From Gilliamella sp. Choc5-1 (GTDB taxonomy: Bacteria > Pseudomonadota > Gammaproteobacteria > Enterobacterales > Orbaceae), in NCBI RefSeq assembly GCF_001690595.1, contig NZ_LZHH01000123.1:1-64000 (forward strand): a DNA stretch of 64,000 nt, given 5' to 3'. This document shows positions 18,981 to 29,349 of this stretch, piece after piece. A program made the translations under genes and the position numbers. How positions within the stretch are numbered: position 1 is the stretch's first letter; every line of letters starts with the position of its first letter. Below the pieces are notes generated by a model, which did no database searches, was not told where the DNA came from, and saw nothing but the letters and a program-made list of their open reading frames with translations.

Positions 18981-19022
18981 ATTTTTCCTCAAGCTTTATT
19001 TATTTGGTGTATAATATTAACT

Positions 19023-19051
19023 ATTATACCGAATTCATTCTAAAATCAACA
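19023..19051 (-). promoter_or_regulatory. probable zapB promoter
   Basis: On the minus strand TGTTGA (19051-19046) and a perfect TATAAT (19028-19023) are spaced 17 bp, 42 bp ahead of the zapB start. Another TATAAT on the plus strand at 19010-19015 may serve tpiA, making a compact divergent promoter region. Confidence 0.5.
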
Positions 19052-19080
19052 CTATTTTAAACTTTAAGTTGGAGAAAATT

Positions 19081-19845
19081 ATGCGTAAACCACTTGTTAT
19101 GGGAAACTGGAAGCTCAATGGTAGTAAAGATATGGCTAAAAGCCTAGTTGCAGGGCTACGAAGCGAACTATCAAATAACACAGCTTGCAATGTAGCAATT
19201 GCACCACCAGTTGTTTATCTTGATTTTGTAAAACATCAATTAGATGGGGCTAATATCATTTTGGGAGCACAAGATGTTGGCGTGAATCTTTCTGGTGCTT
19301 ATACTGGAGAAATATCCGTTGAAATGTTAAAAGATATTGGCGTAACTCACGTTATTATTGGACATTCTGAACGTCGTACTTATCACAAAGAATCAGACGA
19401 ATTTATTGCTAAAAAGTTTGGTGTCATTAAAGAAGCAGGATTAGTGCCTGTATTATGTATTGGTGAAACCGAAGCTGAAAACGAAGCTGGCCAAACACAA
19501 GTTGTTTGTGCTCGTCAAATCGATGCAGTAATTAAAGCACTTGGTGTTCAAGCATTTAATGGTGCAGTAATTGCTTATGAACCAGTTTGGGCAATAGGTA
19601 CTGGCAAATCAGCAACACCAGAACAAGCACAAGCTGTTCATAAATTTATTCGTGATCATATTGCTAAGCAAGATGCAAAAGTAGCGCAGCAAGTAATCAT
19701 CCAATATGGTGGTTCTGTTAACGATAAAAACGCAGCGGAGCTCTTTACTCAACCTGATATTGATGGTGCATTAGTAGGTGGAGCTTCATTGAAAGCGGAT
19801 GCTTTTGCAACAATTGTTAAAGCAGCCGAACAAGCTAAAAAATAA
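19081..19845 (+). CDS. tpiA: triosephosphate isomerase
   Basis: A 254-residue TIM-barrel enzyme (E. coli 255) interconverting dihydroxyacetone phosphate and glyceraldehyde 3-phosphate in glycolysis. The substrate-binding NWKLNG opens the protein, the catalytic histidine lies in IIGHSERR near residue 95, the catalytic glutamate in [11 protein letters not shown] near residue 167, and YGGSVN and LVGGASL bind phosphate. The ATG at 19081 follows GGAG; an upstream TTG at 19069 overlaps that site. A strong terminator lies downstream. Confidence 0.97.
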   Translation: MRKPLVMGNWKLNGSKDMAKSLVAGLRSELSNNTACNVAIAPPVVYLDFVKHQLDGANIILGAQDVGVNLSGAYTGEISVEMLKDIGVTHVIIGHSERRTYHKESDEFIAKKFGVIKEAGLVPVLCIGETEAENEAGQTQVVCARQIDAVIKALGVQAFNGAVIAYEPVWAIGTGKSATPEQAQAVHKFIRDHIAKQDAKVAQQVIIQYGGSVNDKNAAELFTQPDIDGALVGGASLKADAFATIVKAAEQAKK

Positions 19846-19862
19846 ATCGCAATATAGTAGAT

Positions 19863-19899
19863 AATAAAAAGACGCTTAATAACATAGCGTCTTTTTATT
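19863..19899. terminator. bidirectional terminator after tpiA
   Basis: A perfect 14-bp stem (AATAAAAAGACGCT / AGCGTCTTTTTATT) with a 9-base loop and T runs on both sides separates tpiA from the convergent ner-like gene. Confidence 0.85.
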
Positions 19900-19911
19900 A
19901 TTAAATTAATA

Positions 19912-20139
19912 TTATTTTTGGTTTTTTAGCCGGTAACGCGAAGGCCAAATTTTTTCAACAGGGACTTTTAAATATTCAGAAATAATTCGCTCATACTTAG
20001 GGCAATGTCGATATAAAGCATTTCTTAAAGTATCAGCCTGCAATCCACTATCTCTCGACAATGCTCTTAGACTTCCGCCTCTTATTTTAATTTCACCTAC
20101 TACTCTAGATGGTGTCCAGTCTTGATCTTGTTCTCTCAT
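19912..20139 (-). CDS. Ner/Nlp-type DNA-binding regulator
   Basis: A 75-residue helix-turn-helix protein of the Mu Ner / E. coli SfsB (Nlp) family. Landmarks are the DWTPSRVVGEIKIRGGSL start, the ADTLRNALYR recognition region near residue 38 and the end EKIWPSRYR. In phage Mu, Ner blocks the early and repressor promoters. Here it stands head-to-head with a phage-type repressor gene, as in Mu, but no transposase or other phage gene accompanies it. A domesticated regulator is the likeliest reading. Confidence 0.85.
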   Translation of the reverse strand: MREQDQDWTPSRVVGEIKIRGGSLRALSRDSGLQADTLRNALYRHCPKYERIISEYLKVPVEKIWPSRYRLKNQK

Positions 20140-20292
20140 TATGAGATCCTCTATTAGTTAGATTCGTGCTATTGTAAAGATTATCGGTATCACAATATTA
20201 AAGAAATAATAATAAACCATATAGCAAAGAATAACACATAAAATGACGAATTAAAACAATAAAAACGAAAAACACTAAAAATGGAATAGAAA

Positions 20293-20982
20293 ATGACAGA
20301 AAACAAAGTAAAAAAACAAGATAAAACGGAAAAAACACGAGCTTTAACTAATACAGGAGTTATTAACTTTAGAAATAGATTAAATCTTGTGTTAGAAGGC
20401 ATATCGGGGAATGCTTTTGCCAAAAAAGTTGGCATGTCAGAAGCGGTAATAAGAGATTATTTATCGGGCAAAACTTATCCTGCACTAAATAGACTAGCCA
20501 TTATTGCACAAAAGTGCGATGTACCTATTGAATGGTTAGTAACGGGAAAAGGAGAGTGCCGTTTATTGCCTGAATCTGCAAATCGGGGAGTGGTACATAT
20601 TCCATTTCATCATTTAAACGAAACTAATAAATCTTATTCTCAAATTGAGTCAATCCCATTTGATATTACCTTAATAAAACATCATGGCTGCAACCACGAA
20701 GACTTAATTGCACTATGGGCCAAAGGCGATAGCATGGAACCTACGATATCAAATCATGATATTATTATTATTAACAAAGCATATAACAAACCCATTGATG
20801 GCTATTTGTATGCAGTTGAATATGAAGATCAAATTAGTATCAAACGTATACAAAACCAAGGTGCTAATTTGGCATTACTTTGTGATAATTCGAAGTACCC
20901 AGCCATTATTGGTGATAAGTATGGAGCACAAGAATTTAACATTATTGGATTAGTTGTATACCTTTTAAAAGATTTTAACTGA
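20293..20982 (+). CDS. phage-type repressor with HTH and S24 peptidase domain
   Basis: A 229-residue protein with a basic N-terminal tail, a helix-turn-helix of the lambda/Mu repressor type (residues 25-80, AKKVGMSEAVIRDYLSGK) and a C-terminal LexA/CI-type S24 domain. The catalytic serine is in KGDSMEPTI near residue 151 and the lysine in ISIKRI near residue 190, so RecA-stimulated self-cleavage is possible. It is divergent from a ner-like gene across a 153-bp AT-rich gap that should hold the operators. The module looks like an orphan Mu-like lysogeny switch. Confidence 0.87.
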   Translation: MTENKVKKQDKTEKTRALTNTGVINFRNRLNLVLEGISGNAFAKKVGMSEAVIRDYLSGKTYPALNRLAIIAQKCDVPIEWLVTGKGECRLLPESANRGVVHIPFHHLNETNKSYSQIESIPFDITLIKHHGCNHEDLIALWAKGDSMEPTISNHDIIIINKAYNKPIDGYLYAVEYEDQISIKRIQNQGANLALLCDNSKYPAIIGDKYGAQEFNIIGLVVYLLKDFN

Positions 20983-21088
20983 TTCCATTTATTCTCTAAA
21001 TAATACAGCTTTAAAAGTTTTGACTGATAAAACTGTATTATTCCTAGTGGTTTTTGTTTTTTTCTGCGAGGGTAGCATCCCGTAAAAT

Positions 21089-21127
21089 ATTAAAAACTTT
21101 CAGGGGATTATACGATTTAGTATAAAG
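21089..21127 (-). repeat. dispersed ~40-bp element, diverged copy ahead of mnmA
   Basis: Reads ATTAAAAACTTTCAGG, then GATTATACG and TTTAGTATAAAG, in the same orientation as the copy at 6502. It lies 122 bp before mnmA, in a gap that otherwise shows only AT-rich sequence and a small GGGTAGCATCCC hairpin. Confidence 0.6.
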
Positions 21128-21249
21128 TTAAAATAAAAATGAAATTAACATGATGATTGCTATCAGTATAACTTCATGTTTTTTTCCTTCGGTTATGCTA
21201 AAATTAATATCAAGTTTTTTTATTAATTTTACCTATTAATATAGCTATT

Positions 21250-22368
21250 ATGCCAAATATAAACACTCGAAAAAAAGTCGTTGTCGGTATGTCTGGTGGC
21301 GTTGATTCTTCTGTTTCTGCTTATTTATTACAACAACAAGGATACGATGTTGTTGGGTTATTTATGAAAAATTGGGAAGAAGACGACACAGAGGAATATT
21401 GTTCAGCCGCTGTTGACTTAGCCGATGCGCAAGCAGTTTGTGATAAGTTAAATATTAAATTACACACAGTTAATTTTGCTGCCGAATATTGGGACAACGT
21501 GTTTGAGCACTTTTTATCGGAATACAAAGCAGGCCGAACACCAAACCCTGATATTTTATGTAATAAAGAAATAAAATTTAAAGCTTTTTTAGAATACGCA
21601 GCAGAAGATCTTGGTGCTGACTTCATTGCTACAGGACATTATGTTCGTAAACGTCAAACAGGTGATAAAGTAGAATTATTACGAGGGATCGACAATAACA
21701 AAGATCAAAGCTACTTCCTTTACACCCTTAGCGAAACACAAGTAAGCCAAAGCCTATTTCCTGTCGGTGAACTTGAAAAACCACAAGTGCGCAAAATTGC
21801 CGAAGAACTTGGTTTAGCAACAGCCACTAAAAAAGACTCTACCGGTATCTGCTTTATTGGTGAACGAAAATTCAGTGACTTTTTGGCTCGATATTTACCT
21901 GCACAAGCAGGAAATATTCGCACTGTTGATGGAAAAGTCATCGGTCAACACCAAGGGCTGATGTATCATACATTAGGACAACGTAAAGGATTGGGTATTG
22001 GTGGTTTAAAACAGGCCGATGACACACCATGGTATGTGGTTGACAAAGATTTGACTAATAACGAATTAATTGTAGCACAAGGCCATGATCACCCTGCACT
22101 ATTTTCAAATGGATTAATCGCTCAACAACTACATTGGGTTGACCGTAAAGTAGTAACAGAGCCATTTAGCTGCACAGTAAAAACACGCTATCGTCAACAT
22201 GATATAGCTTGCCAAGTGATACCTTTAGCTGATGACAAAATCAAAGTCATATTTGATAATCCCGTTGCGGCTGTTACACCTGGCCAATCCGCAGTCTTTT
22301 ATCAAAACGAGGTTTGCTTAGGTGGCGGCATTATTGAAGAACAAATAAAAAGCTGTAAGGAGTACTAA
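21250..22368 (+). CDS. mnmA: tRNA-specific 2-thiouridylase
   Basis: A 372-residue enzyme (E. coli 368) that thiolates U34 of Lys, Glu and Gln tRNAs, accepting sulfur from the Tus relay. The PP-loop GMSGGVDSS lies at residues 13-21; the catalytic cysteines are in ILCNKEIKF near residue 101 and TGICFIGER near residue 201. It leads the conserved trio mnmA-hflD-purB; the hflD start lies one base after its stop, so the two are translationally coupled. Confidence 0.97.
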   Translation: MPNINTRKKVVVGMSGGVDSSVSAYLLQQQGYDVVGLFMKNWEEDDTEEYCSAAVDLADAQAVCDKLNIKLHTVNFAAEYWDNVFEHFLSEYKAGRTPNPDILCNKEIKFKAFLEYAAEDLGADFIATGHYVRKRQTGDKVELLRGIDNNKDQSYFLYTLSETQVSQSLFPVGELEKPQVRKIAEELGLATATKKDSTGICFIGERKFSDFLARYLPAQAGNIRTVDGKVIGQHQGLMYHTLGQRKGLGIGGLKQADDTPWYVVDKDLTNNELIVAQGHDHPALFSNGLIAQQLHWVDRKVVTEPFSCTVKTRYRQHDIACQVIPLADDKIKVIFDNPVAAVTPGQSAVFYQNEVCLGGGIIEEQIKSCKEY

Positions 22369-22369
22369 A

Positions 22370-24435
<2,066 letters not shown>

Positions 24436-24450
24436 TCACTTAAATTCAAT

Positions 24451-24490
24451 TAGCCAGATACATTTTACACTCTATCTGGCTATATTAATT
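24451..24490 (+). terminator. terminator of purB
   Basis: A perfect 10-bp stem (TAGCCAGATA / TATCTGGCTA) with a 12-base loop, then ATTAATTTTT, starts 15 bp after the purB stop. Confidence 0.75.
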
Positions 24491-24575
24491 TTTAATTAAT
24501 TGTATTAACTAAATCGATATACAAATTGTGTAATAAAAATAAATCATTTAAGCAAAAATAAAACGGAAAACCCCA

Positions 24576-25496
24576 TTGAACATTCGCATTGCAACACGAA
24601 AAAGTCCTTTAGCGCTATGGCAAGCTAATTTTGTTAAGCAACAACTGCTAGCTGCTCACCCCAATTTAACTGTGGAATTAATTCCCATGGTCACTAAAGG
24701 TGATATATTGCTGGATAGTCCCTTATCAAAAATTGGTGGTAAAGGGCTGTTTGTTAAACAGCTTGAACAAGCCATATTGAATAACGAAGCCGATATTGCA
24801 GTTCATTCAATAAAAGATATTCCTACCGAGTTTCCAAAGGGACTAATACTAGCTACCATTTGCAAGCGAGGCGATGTTCGTGATGCATTTATTTCAAATA
24901 ATTATTCAAGCATAGATGAGCTTCCCGATGATGCCGTTATTGGAACATCAAGTCTACGACGCCAATGCCAGTTAAGAGCTAAATATCCACACCTACAAAT
25001 TAAAGATCTCCGAGGCAATATAGGTACTCGCCTAGCTAAACTTGATAATCAAGAATATGATGCAATCATTTTAGCTTCTGTTGGTTTAAAACGCCTAAAA
25101 TTAGAAAATAGAATAAAACAATATATTGATACGGACTTAATTTTACCTGCTGTTGGTCAAGGTGCAATTGGAATTGAAACTCGAACAGATGATAAAAAAA
25201 TATTAGAGATTCTTTCAGTACTTGATGATAAAGATAGCCGAATTTGTATCCAAGCAGAAAGAGCAATGAACAAAACCTTACAAGGTGGTTGCCAAGTGCC
25301 TATTGCCTGTTATAGCCAACTATGCAATGATATTTTGACTTTACAAGGATTTGTTGGGAGTGTTGATGGAATGCAAATAATTAAATCTCAATTACATGGC
25401 CCTGCAAGCCAAACGGAACAATTGGGGCACAATCTAGCAATACAACTATTAAGCCTAGGTGCTGATAAAATATTACAGGAATTAAATGGCAAATGA
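24576..25496 (+). CDS. hemC: porphobilinogen deaminase (hydroxymethylbilane synthase)
   Basis: A 306-residue enzyme joining four porphobilinogens into hydroxymethylbilane in heme synthesis. The start is TTG at 24576 and gives the expected MNIRIATRKSPLALWQA. The dipyrromethane cofactor cysteine lies in GGCQVPIACY near residue 242; IKDIPTEFP and GTSSLRRQCQL are substrate-binding blocks. Its stop overlaps the hemD ATG by 4 bp. The order hemC-hemD-hemX-hemY is as in E. coli. Confidence 0.96.
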   Translation: MNIRIATRKSPLALWQANFVKQQLLAAHPNLTVELIPMVTKGDILLDSPLSKIGGKGLFVKQLEQAILNNEADIAVHSIKDIPTEFPKGLILATICKRGDVRDAFISNNYSSIDELPDDAVIGTSSLRRQCQLRAKYPHLQIKDLRGNIGTRLAKLDNQEYDAIILASVGLKRLKLENRIKQYIDTDLILPAVGQGAIGIETRTDDKKILEILSVLDDKDSRICIQAERAMNKTLQGGCQVPIACYSQLCNDILTLQGFVGSVDGMQIIKSQLHGPASQTEQLGHNLAIQLLSLGADKILQELNGK

Positions 25497-26233
25497 TTTA
25501 TGTAACAAGACCCTCGCCAGAAGGCGAGGAGCTAGCTAAACAATTAAACCTTGCCAATTTATCAGCAACTCACCTTCCCTTATTTGATATTTTACCCGGA
25601 GCTGAACTGGTTGATTTAGAGCAACAACTTAATCACCTTTTGCCGTCAGATATTGTAATTGCACTATCGCCACAAGTTATTCACTCCATCAAAATTCATT
25701 TGCCAAATTTATCTTTTCCTGCAAATAGACACTATTTTGCAATTGGTAAAAAAACAGCAGAATTATTAAGCCAACTAACCACAACCAGAGTTAATTATCC
25801 TAAACAAGAAAATAGTGAAGGTTTATTAGCCTTGCTAAAAAGTACAACACTAACACATCGTACTGTCCTCATTTTACGAGGTAATTCAGGAAGAAATTTA
25901 TTAGCTAACACATTAATAACCCAACAAGCTCAGGTCAAAATACTAGAATGCTATTACCGCAAACCAATAACCTATTGTGACAATATTTTAGCTAACAATA
26001 TAAAAAATCAAATCATTATTATTACCAGTGTTGAACACTTAATGCGACTTGAAATTTATTGTCAAATACAACACAAACAACAAGCAAAACTCATTGTTAC
26101 TAGTGAACGAATTTTCAAAAAAGCACAACAGTTAAATTGGCAAAACATTTTGCAAATAGCTGGAGCAAATAATCAAATTTTATTTAAAACAATGCTAACT
26201 CTATGTCATAATGCCAACATCAATTTCGAATAA
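25493..26233 (+). CDS. hemD: uroporphyrinogen-III synthase
   Basis: A 246-residue protein that closes and inverts the D ring of hydroxymethylbilane. The family is poorly conserved; support comes from the MIYVTRPSPEGEELA start, the ILRGNSGRNLLA motif near residue 127 and the LECYYRKP stretch near 148, together with the ATGA overlap with hemC and hemX directly downstream. Length matches E. coli HemD (246). Confidence 0.92.
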   Translation: MIYVTRPSPEGEELAKQLNLANLSATHLPLFDILPGAELVDLEQQLNHLLPSDIVIALSPQVIHSIKIHLPNLSFPANRHYFAIGKKTAELLSQLTTTRVNYPKQENSEGLLALLKSTTLTHRTVLILRGNSGRNLLANTLITQQAQVKILECYYRKPITYCDNILANNIKNQIIIITSVEHLMRLEIYCQIQHKQQAKLIVTSERIFKKAQQLNWQNILQIAGANNQILFKTMLTLCHNANINFE

Positions 26234-26252
26234 ATCTAAATGAGGTTATTTT

Positions 26253-27707
26253 ATGCCGTTAAAATATTATGGTGCCAATGCAACACTTTCAACAATAAGC
26301 ACAACTTCATTTAGTCAACCAACAATAACAGTGATTGAAAATGAAGCGAATGAAATTATGAAAAAAGATAAAAAAGAGCAAACAACCACTCAACAAAGTC
26401 CTGCAATAGAATCGAAAGCTCAAACCCAAAACATTAATAGTAGTAACCGCAATAACACAGGCAAAGCAACAGTTTCAAAATTATCGATAATAGCTATAGT
26501 ATTAACTGCTTGCTTAGGTGGTCTTGGTTTTTATTATGGCCAACAGCAATTTGCAAAACAGCAAAAGACCATTTCAACATTACAAACGGAACTGGCCAAT
26601 TTAAAGCAAACAACCAAGCAGAGCATAACAAATGATTTACACGATAGTATAAATGATGCTGTTAACAAACAAAATCAACAGTTCAGCAAATTAGAACAGC
26701 GAGTAGAACGTCAACTCGGTGATCAGCAAAAAGTACAACAACAATTAAGCTATCAAGTAAATGACACCTTAAAGCTAAACGAAAAAAGTTTACAAAACAT
26801 CAACGAACGTTTAGCCGCTATGTCAACCACAGATCATAAAGTCTGGTTGATTTCACAAGCAAATTATTTAGTTCATTTAGCGGGGCGTAAAATTTGGAAT
26901 GACCAAGATTACACATCAGCACGACTATTACTTAAAAGTGCCGACGAAAGCCTAGTTCAAGCTGATGACCCTAGCCTATTACCAGCACGTCAAGCAATTA
27001 GTAAAGATATAAACTCACTTGCTCAAGTCAGTTTTGTTGATACAGATGGTATTATTATTAATTTAATTGGGCTATCAGATGCCCTTACTGAATTACCTTT
27101 AGTTGGCAATTATCAAGAAATTGACCTTGGCATGACACAATATAACGAAGACTCAGCCAATAAAAATGATACCCAAGCAATTCAAGTCGAAAACATTAAC
27201 ACAGATAACAATCAACAAGAGCATACAAAAGAAGTAACATCGTCAGTCAGCGACTGGTCTAGCAATTTATTAAGTAGTGCAAAGACTTTTATGGATAAAT
27301 TTATCACCATTGAAAAGCTCGATAATAAAGATAACGACTTCAAAGAATGCTTACAACAAGCAGGTCAAGATGAAAAACAAATCGTCCACTGCCAAATATT
27401 AAAAACGCCATTGAGCATAGAACAATCGCTTTACCTGCGTGAAAACATCCGTTTTCGCCTATTGATTGCCGCACAAGCAGTGCCAAGACATCAAGACTTA
27501 ATTTACCAACGCGCACTTAGTGACACTGCAACTTGGGTTAATGCTTATTTTGATGGTAACGCACCAAGTGTTAAAGCATTTATTAATGAGCTTGATAATT
27601 TACAAAATCAGTCAATCAGCAATCAAAATGTGCCTGAAAACCTAACTAGTATCAGCGAACTTGAAAAACTAATGCAAACTCGCGTTCGTTCAATGTTGGC
27701 AAAATAG
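26253..27707 (+). CDS. hemX: HemX, membrane-anchored heme operon protein
   Basis: A 484-residue protein, about 90 residues longer than E. coli HemX (393). A Gln/Asn/Thr-rich cytoplasmic tail precedes one membrane helix (residues 77-95), then a Gln-rich coiled coil and a periplasmic domain with LVHLAGRKIWND, FITIEKLD, LYLRENIRFRLL and the C-terminal LMQTRVRSML. It lacks methyltransferase motifs despite the database name often attached to it. The ATG at 26253 has GAGG 9 bases upstream; an internal ATG at 26358 would remove 35 residues. Extra length lies in the tail and in two polar inserts near residues 300 and 365. Confidence 0.9.
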   Translation: MPLKYYGANATLSTISTTSFSQPTITVIENEANEIMKKDKKEQTTTQQSPAIESKAQTQNINSSNRNNTGKATVSKLSIIAIVLTACLGGLGFYYGQQQFAKQQKTISTLQTELANLKQTTKQSITNDLHDSINDAVNKQNQQFSKLEQRVERQLGDQQKVQQQLSYQVNDTLKLNEKSLQNINERLAAMSTTDHKVWLISQANYLVHLAGRKIWNDQDYTSARLLLKSADESLVQADDPSLLPARQAISKDINSLAQVSFVDTDGIIINLIGLSDALTELPLVGNYQEIDLGMTQYNEDSANKNDTQAIQVENINTDNNQQEHTKEVTSSVSDWSSNLLSSAKTFMDKFITIEKLDNKDNDFKECLQQAGQDEKQIVHCQILKTPLSIEQSLYLRENIRFRLLIAAQAVPRHQDLIYQRALSDTATWVNAYFDGNAPSVKAFINELDNLQNQSISNQNVPENLTSISELEKLMQTRVRSMLAK

Positions 27708-27717
27708 GAGAATAATC

Positions 27718-28617
27718 ATGATAAAAATATTAATTATTTTCTTAGCGCTAGTAGGTGGATTTTTCCTCGGTCCGTTATTACAAGGCCATCAAGGCTTAGC
27801 AGTATTTGAATTTGTAAATTACCGTGTCAGCATGTCATTTAATTCATTTATGATACTTGAATTAATTGGCCTGCTTTGCCTTTATTTAATTTATTGCATT
27901 TTCAATAAAATATTTAACTCTAAAACAGCCCTAGGCAACTGGTTACGTTTAAAATCACCTAAAAAATCGATAAAACGCCTTGAACAAGCACAAATTTTAT
28001 TATTAGAGGGTAATTATCAACAAGCAGCAAAACTCTTTACAAAAAGTGCTAAAGGGGCAAAAAACACCACGTTATCGTATTTACTTGCTGCACAAACACA
28101 AATTGACAACGATGAATTAATTCAAGCCAACCAATCGTTAGAACAAGCGGCTAGAACCTGTCAATCTAAAGAGATGTTTGCCTTTCAATTAGTACAAATT
28201 CGATTACAACTAAAAAACCATGAATACCCAGCTGCACGTATTGTGCTAGAGCAACTACTAAACGAAAAACCGCGTAACATTGAAGTACTCCGATTAGCCG
28301 ATCAACTTTATTACGAAACTGGCGATTACCAAGCTGTTATCGATCTATTACCAGCAATGTATAAAGCTAAAGCTTATAATGAATCGCAATTAGATCAATT
28401 TAAACAAGTAGCTTATATTGCCCGAATCAAACAATTATCGACCGATAGTGATGCTCAAGCATTGACAAAATGGTGGCATTCTCAACCACGGGCTATATTG
28501 AACAATATGACATATCAAAAAGCGATGGCAACCTATCTTAATCAAATAGGCCAAAATAGCGAAGCTGAAAAACTATTAAAATCGATTAGCAAACTTGAAC
28601 AAAAAGAAAGAACTTAA
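27718..28617 (+). CDS. hemY: HemY, TPR inner-membrane protein, C-terminally short
   Basis: A 299-residue HemY with two N-terminal membrane helices (residues 1-20 and 42-65) and cytoplasmic or periplasmic TPR repeats from residue 85. GHQGLAVFE and EVLRLADQLYYETGDYQ match E. coli HemY, which has 398 residues. The alignment ends at about E. coli residue 290, so the last three TPR-like repeats are missing. Downstream lies an IS1182-like relic, which could explain the loss. The remaining protein is uninterrupted and may be functional. Confidence 0.88.
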   Translation: MIKILIIFLALVGGFFLGPLLQGHQGLAVFEFVNYRVSMSFNSFMILELIGLLCLYLIYCIFNKIFNSKTALGNWLRLKSPKKSIKRLEQAQILLLEGNYQQAAKLFTKSAKGAKNTTLSYLLAAQTQIDNDELIQANQSLEQAARTCQSKEMFAFQLVQIRLQLKNHEYPAARIVLEQLLNEKPRNIEVLRLADQLYYETGDYQAVIDLLPAMYKAKAYNESQLDQFKQVAYIARIKQLSTDSDAQALTKWWHSQPRAILNNMTYQKAMATYLNQIGQNSEAEKLLKSISKLEQKERT

Positions 28618-28632
28618 TAAAACTATAAAAAA

Positions 28633-28685
28633 CAGGGCAATGCTCTGTCAGATTAATGACAAAGAACCCGCTTTTTGGCGGGTTC
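28633..28685 (+). terminator. two hairpins after hemY
   Basis: The first (ACAGGGC / GCTCTGT, 28632-28648) has one mismatch; the second (GAACCCGC / GCGGGTTC at 28664-28685) is a perfect 8-bp stem. Neither has a T run, so the second may be a relic of mobile-element end sequence or a weak terminator of the hem operon. Confidence 0.45.
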
Positions 28686-28730
28686 ATTGATCTAATATAG
28701 AGGAGTCCATTATTAAAAGGAATTCTTTTA

Positions 28731-29015
28731 CTTAGATCACCGAACGGTTGATAGCAAACATAATTTAATCACCGATACCTATGTTACAGCCGGAAATGTC
28801 CATGATTCTCAGCCTTATATGGCTCGATTAAAACGCCAGTTAGAGCGGTTTGGCTTTAATCCGGTTGGTGTGGGTCTTGATGCAGGTCATTTTCGGCGTC
28901 CATTTGCCATTTACTGCTAGCAGAGCAGATATATCCGGTGTTGGGTTATTCAGGCCCAACCCATGGTGCGAATCCCAAACAACACCACGGACATCGCTAT
29001 AAGAGCGAAAAATGA
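28731..29015 (+). pseudogene. IS1182-family transposase relic
   Basis: The frame from 28731 reads YLDHRTVDSKHNLITDTYVT, then a VTAGNVHDS block and VGLDAGHF, the central DDE segment of IS1182-type transposases including two catalytic-region aspartates. It meets a stop after AIYC near 28918; shifting frame continues with EQIYPVLGYSGPTHG to a stop at 29015. Both ends of the gene are missing, so this is a frameshifted internal fragment of about 95 codons. It lies between the short hemY and yqfB. Confidence 0.85.
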
Positions 29016-29305
29016 ATTACAAAAAAATGATTTTCATTGGGATATATGTCAGAAATTACTTTTTTTAAATCACTTAACGTCATATTCTCTTGTTTTGCAT
29101 GTTCTTCTGTTAATTGCTCAAGGGTTATTGGTGTAACACTAATTATTTTTATAGTACAAAAATACTCATCAGTTTCAAAAGTTCCAACACGAAGCTTATC
29201 ACCAATTTTAAAATGTGATTCACTTTTATCTCGAATGGTAATGACTTTTAAACCAGCTAAAATATCATCCTTAAAACGTTGATAAAAAGTAATATCATTT
29301 TGCAC
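28997..29305 (-). CDS. yqfB: N4-acetylcytidine amidohydrolase YqfB (ASCH domain)
   Basis: A 102-residue ASCH-fold protein very close to E. coli YqfB (103), which removes the acetyl group from N4-acetylcytidine. Near-identical blocks are [27 protein letters not shown] and [15 protein letters not shown]. Putative catalytic residues of the family (Lys, Thr, Glu in the first 75 positions) are kept. Its last six codons overlap the 3' end of the transposase relic on the other strand. It is transcribed away from bglX's downstream end and seems monocistronic. Confidence 0.93.
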   Translation of the reverse strand: MQNDITFYQRFKDDILAGLKVITIRDKSESHFKIGDKLRVGTFETDEYFCTIKIISVTPITLEQLTEEHAKQENMTLSDLKKVISDIYPNENHFFVIHFSLL

Positions 29306-29349
29306 AGCATTATCCCTATGTGAAAATTAGTCAAATTACTTAACAAGTA

